DNA from: Suillus spraguei
Taxonomy: Eukaryota; Basidiomycota; Agaricomycetes; Boletales; Suillaceae
Assembly: GCA_016800925.1 (NCBI GenBank)
Contig: JABCPU010000005.1
Location: 124,001 to 188,000 of the forward strand
DNA length: 64,000 bases
Direction: 5' to 3'
Each line of letters begins with the position of its first letter. Position 1 is the stretch's first letter. Below are positions 1 to 12,900 of this stretch, one piece after another. Position numbers and translations under genes: made by a program. Under the pieces are notes generated by a model that saw only the letters and a program-made list of their open reading frames with translations, made no database searches and had not been told where the DNA came from.

Positions 1-696
1 CTGCGCTATCAATGTCTGATCCCCCCTCAACTGTTTATTCTGGCATTGCACATACTTAACTTCCTCATGGACACTCGCATCACCCATTCTCTCCCCAGCA
101 TAATTTGCCCAACAATACACAGTATCATATGATTCCCATCATTCTTTCACAATTATCATATACCTGCGCAAGCTCATTCAAGTGCACCTGATTTTTCACT
201 TAGATACTTTACTAATTCTTATACACAGTCACACAATCAGTTCAATAGCATTTATTGCACATTTCTACGCTTCATACAGATTGTTTCGAGTGCCATTTCC
301 TCTACATAAGCCACGACTTCACAACACACTGTACGAACGGTGCTGACACTGCGGAGTGCAAATAGGTATTGCGGCAGACGTGTGACTTGGTGTGACAAAG
401 TGCGCGAACTCTAGCACTGTTCTGCGCGGTAACTCTCCGCTGGACTCAACACGTCGAGTTTCAAAAAAAGACTAACAGATGTTGTACCTTAGAGTTCAGT
501 CTGTTGAACTGTCAAAGAATTAAGTTTTTATGTCTGTGCGTTGTGGAGTAATAGACGTTACGCCAAAAATGCGCGAACTCCCGTGGACATCTAGTATGAG
601 GAATATGCAAGACAATATTTGTCACATAATTGTGACACGTGTGACCTCCGCCAAAAGTGTGACAGAAAGTTATCTACACAAGTACATAGAATTGTT
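1..696. other. gene-free left edge
   Basis: No coding sequence, RNA gene or clear repeat was recognised here. A short motif, GTGCGCGAACTC at about 400 and ATGCGCGAACTC at about 570, occurs twice and may belong to the flank of the pogo-type element that follows. Confidence 0.3.
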
Positions 697-1416
697 CTAG
701 ACATGTTTGTTTAGCGTTATGCAGTTCTTCACGTCATAGGTTAGCGCGAAACTTTCGAAGTTGTGAAGATAAATCAAGTGAAATTTGAGGATCCCCATAT
801 TGCATACATGCAGCTTCGAGCTGGCACAAATCGAGGACATTGTTGCGTGTGACTGATGGGCCCATTTCGTCGTCGTCGTCGTCGTCATCATCAGAATCAA
901 CTTCAATAACTTCACCATTTGCAACAAGGATTTCATGACGGACCTCATCTGCAATAGATGAGTCACCACCATCAAATGTAGAGAACTCCCCTTATCTGTC
1001 TCCTCGGCAGGGTCCAAAAGTTCGTCGATAGTCAGCAAGGTATCAAAAACACGGTTGCGTGCCCGTAACTTGCGTGATAACGTTGACTGCGTGAAAATGA
1101 GTGCACCCGATTTGAGAGTTTTGAAGTGTTCAACAATTTCAGTTTGTGTCACAGTAGGATGAGAATCAATAAAACGATAGACTGTCATCCAGTCAGAGAG
1201 TGTGAGATTTTGGCGAGAAGTGCATTCACTGGCTGTAGAATGAGCTGAAGTTCGAGGATTGTCCTTGGTGATTTTCTGCCGCTTTGCAGGCCGGTTGCAT
1301 AGTACAGCGGGCTTGTCACGAGGTTTGCGCTTTAAGTTTAGAGACATTTTCAAGTAGTATGGTATCGTTTCAATTGCTCGCTGGCTTCTATACATAGTCA
1401 AAAGAGACAATACCAC
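697..1416 (-). pseudogene. pogo-type (CENP-B HTH) transposase remnant without DDE domain
   Basis: The minus-strand reading frame opens with a basic stretch and a CENP-B/pogo-type helix-turn-helix: LTLSDWMTVYRFIDSHPTVT, then a TQ.EIVEHF helix and an FTQSTLSRKLRAR recognition region. About 120 residues in, after DPAEETDKG, the frame slips by one at about 985. The sense then continues in the next frame as ADEVRHEILVANGEVIEVDS, an acidic run encoded by the (CGT)n tract at 868-890, and an LDLCQLEAACMQ...QLRKFRANL tail ending near 745. That acidic block plus QLRKF tail is what I know as the C-terminus of basidiomycete pogo/tigger-like transposases. The roughly 200-300 residue catalytic DDE domain that should lie between is absent. 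I read this as a non-autonomous, internally deleted and frameshifted copy. No convincing terminal inverted repeats were found. Confidence 0.6.
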
Positions 1417-3764
1417 TGAAGCACGATAATAAATTTATGCACTATGTTATTGTCCACGTGTCCCACCCTATCAAATCAATACTCATAATGCATATTGGGT
1501 ATACAAACATTATGCATTATGAATTATGCGTCCAATTACTTGGGAACAACGTCGGGATCTACAAAAGTTGATGCATTATGACCATTTCAACTGTATCACT
1601 GTTCCTGGCTCCATGTGCTTGCAGTTTGTTCCACAAAGTACTTTGATGTTGGTTTAGTATCCCGAATCGATGTCAGCATGGGATAAGCATTTGCGTGGAT
1701 ACTAACCCCATGACACGAATGAGTTCAGATGCCACATGATTGAATAAGCCATTACAGAGGTTTTCTTGTTTTCAGATGTCAATTAAGAGATGACTCTGTA
1801 GGACAGTGCTTGCTAGTCTAGTGAGACCTCCGGTGTCCCCGTCGCGTCTTTGAAGTCACCAATGCCCTGGTGTAAGATGTACCCCACCAGTCCACCGTTC
1901 CCGAGATTTCTGTGGTGATGATAAGTCACACCATGCATTGAATAGTGCCAGGTCTTGATCCAGTAACCCTCGAGTTATGTCTCGCCTCACAAAAACTGGA
2001 TGCTCGTCCTAGAATGACATACCGCTTCGTCATGGTTCGTGCAATCAAGGCATTAATATTATGCATAATTCTTGACTTATTTTGACAAACAAGTCGAGAA
2101 GTTGGAGTACAGATCAGTGAATGTTGCTATTGTTGCTGGAAAAGCCTAAAGGTACACTGCAGACGTATGATACAAGTTGTTTCTCTGCAATGAATGTTAC
2201 ATCAGAAAACAATATGCAGCATTTTGCAGGAGATAAACACCATAGATAAGTCCCTGCGATAGGTCAGTTCCCAGCGTAGACCATCGGGATGGATTTAATA
2301 CTGGCAAAGTGATATCCGAGAGCTGATAGAGGCTTTACAAGCACAATACGTCGAACATAATTCTTGTCGAAAAACTAATTTCAAATGTTTATGTGTTATC
2401 AACGTGAAAACACATTCACTTACATTGTCGATGCCAGGTCTGAGCCCGAAAGGAAGTTAAAGTTTATTATAGAAGTCTTGAGAAACTGGTCGCGAAAGGG
2501 GGTCAGAAAAACATGTATCGTGAATCATTTGCAATCCTGCGCTGGGTGACGATTCAGCAAATGACTGGAAATGGTATGATATAAACTTACCTGGGAGCTA
2601 TCAGAGTTCTCAACAAGCAGATGAATGGCGGGACTGTTCCCGCAAGAAACATGGAATAGGGATTGGTGACGAGGCTGAACAGGTTGACAGGATCTGAATC
2701 GTTTAAGATAGGCATGATCCGAATTGCTCCTTACTCCGCTGACACACAAAGGAAGCCACACGTCGTACTGCATTTCGCTGGCCACCCCTTGCTAATGCCG
2801 ATCTGCCAGGTCTGGCGCCAGCCCATTCTGAGCCTAAATTAGTACCACAAGCCTGAGCACGACCAAGATGATCAGAATTTGAGTCGAAGGACATTGAATA
2901 ACGATATACCCGCATGGAATTTGATGGTCTGTGAACAAAGAAATGTGAAGGTTTCGTACACTGAAACAGTAGGCCGGCATCTGACATAACTGAAGAGGAA
3001 AAATAAACGGTAAGTATCACAGTAAAACGCGAGCGAGCGCACGAACGCCTGGAACCAGCGCACCCTGACAGATGGTATTAACTACGAGAGCAAAAAGGTG
3101 TGTTCCAAGAGTAAATGGGCATGGCTAAGGAGACAAGGCCGCGTTGGGCAGAAACCTGGAGAAAGCTAGGATAATAGTTACAGCTTTGCACACAAACTGA
3201 CGCATGGGGATATGCATTGGTGTTCGACAAAGTCCTCCCTCACTTAACGTGGGAGTCGGAGATTTACCATTCCCAGTCTTCGGCCAAATGGAAACACCTA
3301 AAGCATGATACGGATTGCAGTCTGCCAGCCAATGCCAGGTAGTCACCTGTCGATTTCAAAGCTGAAAGCTCAACTTTTGTCAGTCTGAGGTTTCCATTCG
3401 CGCGGATACGGTATTGTTCGGCGGGTATTTGTCTGGCTAAACAGCAGATCTTGCACGTCAACGTTGAAACGTTGACATATCACGTACTTGTGTGGAAAAG
3501 GTTACCAGTGTCAAGTGCTGTGGTCGAGCCGCCGAATCTGAAGCGAGGGAAGTCAGTAAACACGCGGCATGTTTGTACACGTGCAATGACAGGTGTGCAC
3601 TGGTTTCATCAACTTTGTTATCACTAGTAGTGTCCTCTGAACAGTATCTTATGCAACACGCAAGCCTGGAGTTGGGTCGGTCCTTCGAAGCTTCTAGTCC
3701 CATTGAACGTGCTATACAATCCTTACTACTTCAACTCACCTTTGGGCTTTGAACTCGGGACACA
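1417..3764. other. gene-free stretch
   Basis: Only short, unrecognised open frames are present. The motif ATTATGCAT with its inversions recurs at 1480-1575 and again at 2056-2070. This could be the edge of a decayed element, but no paired ends were established. The 3492-3760 part probably includes the 5' region of the following thioesterase-like gene. Confidence 0.3.
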
Positions 3765-5270
3765 ATGTTGGGCCAGCAGTCTCGCGGCAATTTGCGCCTT
3801 CTGACCAGGATACCACCAACGCCATTTTTCAGCTTGCAGAAGTTACTGTGCAGCCAGCCGACGACGTTAGTACTGTCGGCCTCCAAATATATCTTCTTGG
3901 TCTTGCTATTCATTAATTTTCGGTCTCTACCGTTTGCCTGGCACAGTGAGTACAAATTCGTTTTTGCCGCGATGTTTACCAAACGCAATGGCTTCTTTGA
4001 GTTCGCGTATTTTTTCCGGTCTTGCGACTCCGTTTTCAGTACTACCTTCTACAACTCAGCATCCTACTCAAGCCCAGAGAGGTTAGGACGAAGATCCTTG
4101 CCGACTGGTACGAAAATCTATGTCCAATTGGTGCAAACCCCTTCGAGTTCGTGACCGTTCAACATGGCTGGACGAGTACGTTTAATCCAAGTCTTTCCCG
4201 AAATGTAAACTCACCTGACGTTAGGTGTGGATGACGCTGATTACAATGGACACCTCAGCAATTCCAGTTACGCGAAGGTAGGGGCTCAGTGTACTGGGCC
4301 GCCCGAATAACGCAATAACGATAATCTTCTTCGTTCAGGCCTTCGATGCAGCCCGCTTGAAACTGGTTCTGAAAGCCTTCCCTGCGTTCGCAAGGAGTGG
4401 CGGGTGGATGGCTCTGGGGTGTGCGTCAACTTCACTTCGTATATTTCTCCATCAATACTCATTTCACGTGTAGCTACTCACTATCATTTCATTCGAGAAA
4501 TACCGTTCCTGAGCAGCTATGAGATAAGACTCTCCATTGGGGCATGGGACCACAAGTGGGTGAGCTCTTGGCGCTTATAGTACATGCACGAGAAATCATC
4601 TAACATGGACAAGATGTTTGTTATTGCTCGCTACGTCTCTTTCCAAAAAAACCGACACAATTCCAACTATAAAATACATGTAAATGGATCAGGTCAGCAT
4701 CTGGGGACTAACAACGATAGTGCTAGACCATCGAAGACACCGGCAGCATCAGATGGCTTCCCTCAGATTCTGCTGAGCACGCCTGCGGAAGACTTGACCA
4801 CCCCTGCGACCCCCGGCAATGTGACTGAGGTGGACTCCAGCTTTCATGCTGAAAAGGCGATGGAAGCTCTGGCTGCTGCACAGTCAAAAATGCCCGAGTC
4901 CGACGGTGCCATACTTCACTGTGTGGCGATCTCATGCATTTGCTTCAAGCACGGCCGCATTACAGTACCTCCTAGCGTTATTCTCCCATGCGAAGGTTTC
5001 TCAAAACCTCCCAGTACTACTTCTGCCGCGCCGTTCTCGTCGACAAACCCTCCCCCTCATTGGAAGAAGGCCAAAGCATTACGCGTCGCTCCATCAGGCA
5101 GCATGCCTGCATTTGCAAAATTTCTGAAAGGTGGCTGGCGCGATGTCCCTGAAGGCGAGAGGTGGTGGGAGGATGCTATAGATGGGCCAATAGAAGAACA
5201 GCGAAAGGCAAACCTCGAAGTGTTTGATTCCGTCAGGAAAGGGATGGAAGGGGCGAGGTCCATTGGTTAG
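3765..5270 (+). CDS. thioesterase-like (hot-dog fold, THEM6-type) protein, one frame break
   Basis: Five exons fit: 3765-3945, 4002-4277, 4339-4420, 4474-4559 and 4614-5270, with introns of 53-61 nt. The N-terminus has a hydrophobic helix (KYIFLVLLFINFRSLPFAWH) followed by RVFFPVLRLRFQYYLLQL. The core contains GVDDADYNGHLSNSSYAK, FDAARL, GSTHYHFIREIPFLSSYEIR and GAWDHKW, the layout of fungal THEM6/4-hydroxybenzoyl-CoA-thioesterase-like proteins anchored by an N-terminal segment. The C-terminal exon ends with a conserved GGWRDVPEGERWWEDA region. Function beyond acyl-CoA thioester hydrolysis cannot be inferred. The exon lengths sum to 1282, one base more than a multiple of three. The excess is localised at AAA 4205-4208, where removing one A would join SLSRN to the expected strand leading into GVDDAD. 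Either an assembly error or a young pseudogene. The start at 3765 is the first ATG after an in-frame stop and is uncertain. Confidence 0.75.
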
Positions 5271-7855
5271 TTACTGAAAAAAAAAACCATATCACTGAAA
5301 GCTGGCTTTACCAAAACCACGTAACTCTACCTCAACCATGAGGTCTACGCGTCATTCTCGTTGTCAGTTGACAAACGTTTACTAGATTCATAACGATAGA
5401 ACTTCCTGCACTCAGTAATTCACGACGACGACGACAACAGTTACTTTTCCGCTGGTCAAATATTTGCGGTCATATCCTACGAGCTCATCATCCTCCCAGA
5501 ACCCTGCTGCAGATGCAGAATGGCAATATTTCGTTCGCCCCGTTATAAACCTCTACCTAGACGCGGAGACTTCCTCTGCAGGAACTCTTGTCTCTGTCAG
5601 CCTTCGAATTATGTGGAATTTTGACAGCGGCAGCGCTAACAGTACGGACGTCAATCAGAGGGACATTATTTTCGTAGGCTCTTACTGAGGGATAACGAAT
5701 CACACCAAAGAGCATAGCCCTTCAGGAAGATCTTGATTTACTCTCGTCGGTCTCAAACTTGAGGGCGAATTCTGGACAACCCGAACGTGGTCTTCCTCTC
5801 AAAGCTGTTTATTAGGATGATGTTGTTGGCATTCGGTATGTGCATCCGAGAACCTGCCGTTCGCTCCAAACATTTTCCCGAATTTTGTTTTAGGTATATT
5901 GGGCGCTTTCAGATCACATTTACCTCTGCAACGAGCGCAGTTCAGTTTATTGATGGCAATCAGACCTATTTGTTCTTGTAGATTGAATTCACAGGCGCAG
6001 CCTCTGGCCACACGCATCCATCCTGTAGCTACGACTGGCCGTATTGACGACATTTCCCGTCGAGGTACTGTACTCAGTTGTTTCACAAGCTCAGCCATCT
6101 ACGCCGGCTATGTTCATTCCTGTGGGTCCGAGCAGCAGTTCTACGAAAATGACATCTATGGCTACACCCTTTCACAACGGTACCTTCGTTCAACCTCCAG
6201 AAATGCCTCGGATAACCATCTCAAAGTCTAGCCAAGCACCGTCTGGCCCTATCTGATCTACAAAAGGCTCGTCTCTTAGTAGTTCAAACACGATGCCCCC
6301 GCCTCCACTGCCCTTGAGTGTCACACGATCTCTTCAATCGGAAATTCGACCATTAAAAGGTCGTAATTCAACTCGGGGCCCAGTGCACGACACCCCGGTC
6401 CTTCACAAGTCATCCCATGCAGACCTAGATTCATAGTCATCAGAGAAGAAGGTTTGGCACAACTGGTAAGCATTCTAAAAATAATCGAATGAAAGAAACC
6501 ATAACCTCAAATAGCGCTGCTGATCGGATTTCCAAGCTTGCTTCCTTGGACACCATGGTTTTCTTGGTCAGTGATACCTGACAGCCTTGAGCAGTAGAAA
6601 ACTGTGCGAAATGCTTTTGGGATAAGAATCACCGACCGTGGATTCTTGGATCTCAATGTTTGCTCGTCTTTGCAGTCAGAAATGACGATAACACGCACGG
6701 ACGGGAGAGTGGAAGGGATAAGGATCCGTAAATTTGTTGACCACTATGGTTTACAGCCCCGGTCTCAGTGTGTACGAACCGCGCGATGGCCCGTCGAATG
6801 ACGAGCGATGTGTTAGACAACGCTAGGATGGAATGGGAGTGAGGACGTAGTTGTCATATACAATTCATGTTAAATACAGATGGTGGTTTAAGGTGCTAAT
6901 AAAATGCTACATATACAGACTGAGTTTCATAGGGAGGATAAGAACAGCCTGTATCGCCTCTTATTATGAGTGAGAAGTACGTGTATAAATTACGACTCCG
7001 TCCGAGTTGGATAGACGAACTGTTAACCTGCGTGAGCAAGGCACATGTACAGAGAGATAGGTGAGGCTGGCGTCCGACTCGGGATGATTCGGGTAAAGGA
7101 ACTATGTACTAACGTTAATCGGAAAAATACGGCGGAGTCGGGAATTTGCGCGTCCGCGGTACAGCCTGAATAGCGTCAGCGTGTGGGTTTGCCCGACATG
7201 TTCCTGATACTTGCTTACTACACCACCTGACTCCTGAGGATATTAATGGAATGCATTGGACGTCGTCAAAGCCCCGCAGTGGAGTCAGCTAGTCGAACTC
7301 GTCATCATGAAGCTTGTGCGTTGCAATGAAGGCCACCGATGAGCTTGGCCCATCCGACTTCCCTCCCAGATGTGCCAGGCTTGAGTTACTGTACACGGCC
7401 GAATGAAACACGTCCATCTTCTTGATAAACACAAATATTCTCCCGTGACAGACGGGACGCGGTGACTCGATGGACCGGGCACGGACGGGATCGCAAGGGA
7501 AACCCAAGGCCAAACTTTGGCCTTCTCTATAACAAGAGCGGCTCTAGTATAAGCCCGGTGCTCACCACATCGCTCCTATGACGCGTTGAATGAACACCGT
7601 GCACCATACATATTCATATATATAACACCTGTATTTGCTGATTATCTTCTTTTATCTCCTTGTCAATCATACGCGGTCTTCCACGTTGTCTTAGTGTTGC
7701 CGTCGATCAACCACGAGCCAGGACTCCTGCCACCGTTCCACAACCTTAGCACTCCCCACTGCCCAGGACCGCGCCAGACCATCCCAGTGACTTGATTAGC
7801 CTTTTCTTACCGGCCGCCTCAGTGATCAGGAAATCGCGAAGAGAAGTTCCACGAT
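5271..7855. other. gene-poor stretch with eroded coding-like fragments
   Basis: No gene is supported. Ser/Pro/Thr-rich short frames occur on the plus strand at 6044-6256 and 6294-6437, with intron-like signals at 5834-5893. They could be remains of a low-complexity protein, but they share no recognisable domain and are interrupted by stops. The last 300 bases before 7856 look like the promoter and leader of the F-box-like gene. Confidence 0.3.
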
Positions 7856-9121
7856 ATGTTCACCGGTATGCTGACACCGTTTGACAACACAAAAATTTCC
7901 TCGGCTCTGGAAACCCTTCCAAACGAACTACTCTTACAGATCATCTCCGAAGTCGTTTTCTCTACGTGGCCCGAGCACGGACTAGACCGATCGTCACCTA
8001 TTGCCATCACCGCTACGGGCTGGAAGGGACTCAGAAGAGCAGATAAAACACCAAGCGGGATCCATGCCGTGACTCTGACCTCTCGTCACCTCCATGATCT
8101 CGCGAACACTGTGCTATATCGCACTGTAGTTCTCGATAGAGAAAAGATGTCTTGTTGTTTCGAAGAACTGTTGATGACGCTCGAAAAGCGAGCAGGCTTG
8201 GAAGATCGGGAAAGGTGGTCATCACTTTAGCCTTCCTGCAAGATGTTGTGAAGCGGCTTGCAATCACGCATGCACCGATGCACGGTGATATCGCAGTGTT
8301 CATGTTGCGAAAGCTAGGCACGAAAGTGTCCAACAGTGATATTGCCACCATCATTACTGCTTGCTCTGGAGCACACACAATAACCATACCTTCCCAGTGG
8401 GCACACGTCCTGCGCGACATTGGGAAAACTGCAGAGAGTTCAGAGGGAAGGGAGGTGCCTGGAAACCCCAATTTCACTGAGCTTATCCTCGATTCTTATG
8501 TCGACCTCGCTAAAACACGCTGCACGACCCCTCCAATTGCTCAGTGGCGACCCTCAGCACCTTCCACACCAATCCACTCCCTCCCGGCGACCCCAAGCAC
8601 CACGCGTCCTTCAACCCCAGATTCATCATGCACCATGACTCCAGTAGTGCTTTGGGTGATTTATCACCGGCTACTATATTCCACAATGTTACCCACCTTT
8701 GCATCGCAGAACCAGCGGATGCATGGTATTCACCGCTTGCATTTCTAGAAGTTTTCCCATCATTGACTCACATCGCACTCCCCCGCGCGCACACGCTAAC
8801 ACAGAGAACGACGAACTCTTCATTGGGGCCGTAAAAGCTATTTTGCAAGAACCAGAGATACAGGTGGTCGTCATCACCATTTTCCCGCAGAGCGGAGTCG
8901 GAGCAGATAAGGAAGAAGGTGTTGACCGCGATGCAAGCAGGCTGCTAGACATCAAGGACAGCACCATTTGGCTCGCTGCGGAAGAACTGAGAAAGGGGGA
9001 CAATCGTTTGTTTGTCGTGAATGGACACTCGGGTAGTTGGAGAAGAGATTGGCAGGGACCAGCAGTAGTGGCGAGGCCCACAGGCCCTGGAAATTGGTGG
9101 AGGAAAGTTATGAGCACATAG
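7856..9121 (+). pseudogene. F-box-like protein, broken by frameshifts
   Basis: The beginning is a typical fungal F-box-like helix (LETLPNELLLQIISEVV), then VTLTSRHLHDLANTVLYRTV. The sense then moves through three further frames: VKRLAITHAPMHGDIAVF (about 8250), FHNVTHLCIAEPADAWYSPL (about 8680), and from about 8780 to the TAG at 9119 NDELFIGAVKAILQEPEI, FVVNGHSGSWRRDW and NWWRKV. This order matches the small basidiomycete F-box proteins that have a degenerate leucine-rich C-terminal part and would act as substrate adaptors of SCF ubiquitin ligases. None of the three frame changes can be explained by an intron of plausible size. One lies in a CCCCC/GCGCGC tract near 8780. It is therefore called a pseudogene, with sequencing indels as the alternative. 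Confidence 0.6.
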
Positions 9122-9156
9122 ATGCAGTCAGTGCATGTTTGCGAGACTCTGTACAT

Positions 9157-9594
9157 AATTTTTACCTGGTAGGAACATAGAAGTAAAGCGTGTAATCATA
9201 GACAGCTCTGGAAACTTCTATAACTCAACGTTCAACAGTAACAGACAGGCATCGGCATCTTCAACGACGTCTTGTGGAAAGAGGAAGTTAATGCGGGTGC
9301 TGCACCATTTCTCCACTTACAGCAAGCTATGTACAAGTGTGTCGAGGGTAACCTTGTCGCCGAAAATAAAGAGGTATGGTTGGCCACCGGAAATACAGGG
9401 AGAGGCGAGCAGAAGGTCCGTATAATATTATTCCCCGCTCTGTCCCTGCAGGTCGAGCCTGTTACCTCCGAAGCACGAGTCTGTCAAAACTTAAACTGTT
9501 GTTATAGCAGGTAAGACTGAACAATCAGTACACATACCTGCAACATGATCCGTGCACCAAAGAGTAGCGGAGATTGGACTATCTGACTTTAGAA
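9157..9594. other. gene-free spacer
   Basis: Nothing recognised. It separates the F-box-like remnant from the TIR element. Confidence 0.3.
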
Positions 9595-9596
9595 TA

Positions 9597-9921
9597 CTGT
9601 AGAGTTACGACCACAACTTCATCACACGTCCCACCCTCTGGCGAATCGAAGCTATTTTGTGACATATGGGTAAAAATAGAAAAAAAAAAAAAAAAACATA
9701 AAATTGCTGTTTCTCTTTTCAACACAGTTCTCTGCAGCCTATCGCATATAATGAGCCTCCATGACTTGCTTGTCAAAAAGTTGTCGAAGCTCACAAAATA
9801 TAGGATAGAATCAGTTGAGAACGAAGCTAACTTAGATAGGTCACATGTCACAGAAGCTGCGAAGCTAAGGGTGACATGGTCACACCCGAAAGGATGCGAA
9901 GCTATGATCGTAACTCTACAG
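9597..9921. mobile_element. 325-bp MITE-like element with TA target duplication
   Basis: The two ends are inverted copies. The left end at 9597 reads CTGTAGAGTTACGACCACAA and continues CTTC; the right end reads GAAGCTATGATCGTAACTC and TACAG to 9921. They match at 20 of 24 positions or better. The dinucleotide TA flanks both ends (9595-9596 and 9922-9923), as produced by Tc1/mariner/pogo-type transposases. The interior holds a 17-nt A run at about 9680 and no coding capacity, so this is a non-autonomous element. The transposase that moves it is not identified. Confidence 0.75.
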
Positions 9922-9923
9922 TA

Positions 9924-12900
9924 GAATGAGTACCATACGGAATTTGCCGAATGTAATCTGCTGCTCATTGTTCATCTCCTATTGCGCAAGAATTAAAGCC
10001 ATATCTTGTTCTAGCTCGTAAAATCTCTCTCGCACAAGATAAACCCATCTGCTTACACTGTCTCTCCCTTGCCTCGATCAGGATCTTTGTAAGACTCGAA
10101 TTTCATATTATTATTTTTTGCTTGACCGATGACCCGCAAGTTTCTGGCTTATTGAATTCTATACGAGGGTAGCATTATCTCTCACCAACTGTAGGAGACA
10201 TCTCACATTGGACAATAGTATCGTTTTAAACGCAATACTTACTACGCCAGGGACGACTCATGCTTTCCCCCCGTCTCTTATACTTTAGTGCATTTTTCAC
10301 TATAACTTTGCTCGCTCACCTGGAATTTATTTTTTCGAGAAAGTTCCAATGCAGATATTGACGAGTTCCCCGACGTTATCCGACAACTGTCTCTGGTGCC
10401 ACAGACCCCGCAAACTGCACCTTGGCTGGCTCTTTTTCCACTCACGGGCTGGGTCGCACTTCGGTACTGTCGATTTACTTTCGAGGCAGTTTCATTCTCC
10501 TAGTGTTCGAAATTATCGTGTTGTCATGCCGCCTGACTTCGTAGAGCCCTAACCATCTGATATCATCCTATGTGGTATCTGCGACCCTGATTAACCATAT
10601 ATGCCCTGCGTACCAGTAGTCAGGCAAGGTTTAACTTCTCATGGTCAAGTTGAACGCCAACGAAGCTAGTGCCCCATGAGCGACTGTGAAATAATTCCGT
10701 GACGGCGTTGTCACCTACTGTGAATGTGAATATTAGAATGAGCTCTGACCAGTAATATTGGATCTGCGGTGGTCATAGTAGAATCTGGGGTAAGAAGTGT
10801 CTGAATTCAAATCTAGATTGCTACAAATGTCAAGTGCGGGTGAATATGGCGATAGCATGGGCGTCTCCTCGGTTCATGGGTAAAGCCTCTCAAACACCTC
10901 TTCCGACTGATGTGATTTGCGCCTAAGATAACACGTTCGAACGAGAATCCTGATCGGCAATCTGCTAAGTCTGTCTTGTATTTGAGGACCCCAGTGTAGC
11001 CAGTACTCCACGTACATACTACAGGTAAAGAGCTCCGCTCAGAAGCGCCCGATAGATCACGTGACAACTAAGGACGAACGATTCACTTTCCAATTAATAA
11101 TACTTGCGCCAATTATATATAGGTCTAGATCAACAAGTCTAGAATCTGGGGAACACAAGCTCCGGACACATTTTCAGGATGGAGGGATTCGGTCCTGGAA
11201 AACCAAATAATTCGCAATGTACGCGCCTAGGATCGCAATGAGGAACTGTTTTCTTGCTGGTGGTTGTTGATTGGCAGATATCATGATTGTGGAACCTCAG
11301 CAGGTAAGTGTATACATAATTACATGATCACGTTGTGTGTTATTGCTTCGGACTTGACACTTTCTCAATAAATTGAAATTTCCCTATATTAGCATCTGGA
11401 GTCTTACTACCTTTCCGAGCATCAGCCGTAAGTTCCACCTACTAACGATCATGTCAGGTGCCGGTGAAGCATGAGGCTTGGACGTCAAGTTATACCAATC
11501 TGGGAGCAGTAACAAACACGTGCTAGCTTCGAACGTTCTAGTCCCTCTCCTCCGCAACCCATCTAACTTCGCTCAGACGGCAATTTAATTGTCTTGATGT
11601 GTACATCTCTTCACATCCCAACCAGGATATACTGCTGATTATTAGGCCAAATCCTCCGACAAATGTTCACTATCATGATTCACACCGTCTGCACACAGAT
11701 TTGAATTGACCCTCATGCATAACATACAAATCTGTCTATAAATATAATATACCAACCCTTCTAGAGTTGTTCATCCATTTCTAGTGAAAATCGCTCTTCG
11801 AGTCGGCACATTTCCTGCTGAATGAAAACAGTATTATAGCTCATCCAACACAATACACATTGCAAATGCCTGGCTATCGCCGACGCCAAACTTTGATGAG
11901 TGAACTTCCACCGTAGAAGCCCATACTGACATGGTGTTGACGAGTTCACCGACTCCACTCAGCGCCGAATTGTACTGTAATAATATGCAAGACTTACATA
12001 GCACGATCACGTCCATGTGCACGACGTACGAGCGATTCGGGAGGTTCCTGATGCCGGGAGTATCTGTAAGACTGTCATACCAGCTGTCGGTCACGTAACT
12101 CTATGGTCCGGAGAAATCAAAAAGTATCCGAGAATCGTGTGTAAGTCATGTGTATCAGCTGTCATGCAATATTTGATTCATGGCAAAGTTAAGAAAATCT
12201 TGAGCTGCACCCGCACTGAACAAAATTGAAATAATGGACGTGACTTTCTGGTCAGATTAATTGGAAAATAAGACTCCGATTTGACTCCGATATATAGTAT
12301 TTGATTTGCCGAGGCGCGCCCAGGAGCAATTGCATTTGTGCAGCGTCTGATAAGATGGTTTGATATGTTGCTGTTGTGACCCATATTAAATAGACGCGTC
12401 ACTTAGCGCAGAGCAATTACATGATGGTATGGCGTCTGATAAGTAAGATGGTTCAGTAAGTTGTTGTCGCGACCCTGGATGTCAATATTATGCTACCATG
12501 TGTACGGTGATTTCTGAGGTTCGTTTCAAAATAAAGGAGATCTCCAGAAACTAGAGTAGAGAGCGATAGAGCATCATGGGTGACCATTGTTACTATTAAG
12601 GATATTGGTGAGCATCAGTGAGGTACCCTTATCTACTGGATGACCTCTCAGGTTGAAAAATAGAGGTTTTGTATATATCTATATAGAAAGATGATTTCTT
12701 ATCCGCTATACCTCCTTCAGCAAGACACGCACGAATTCTGAGCATTCTTTGACTTCCTTTTCACAAGTGACGTGCCATGCTGCTACGTTTGAGCATTCGG
12801 GACTCAGGGAGCCGTCAGAGATAGCTTCATTCCTATTGCAAATACTACTTAGCACCACACCGATTGTCGCGAATTGAATAAATTTGAAAGGGACTATAAT

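Noticed and set aside
9574..9924. 116-codon plus-strand frame and 129-codon minus-strand frame
   Set aside because: Both are simply readings through the MITE and its poly-A tract; no domain and the boundaries coincide with the inverted ends.
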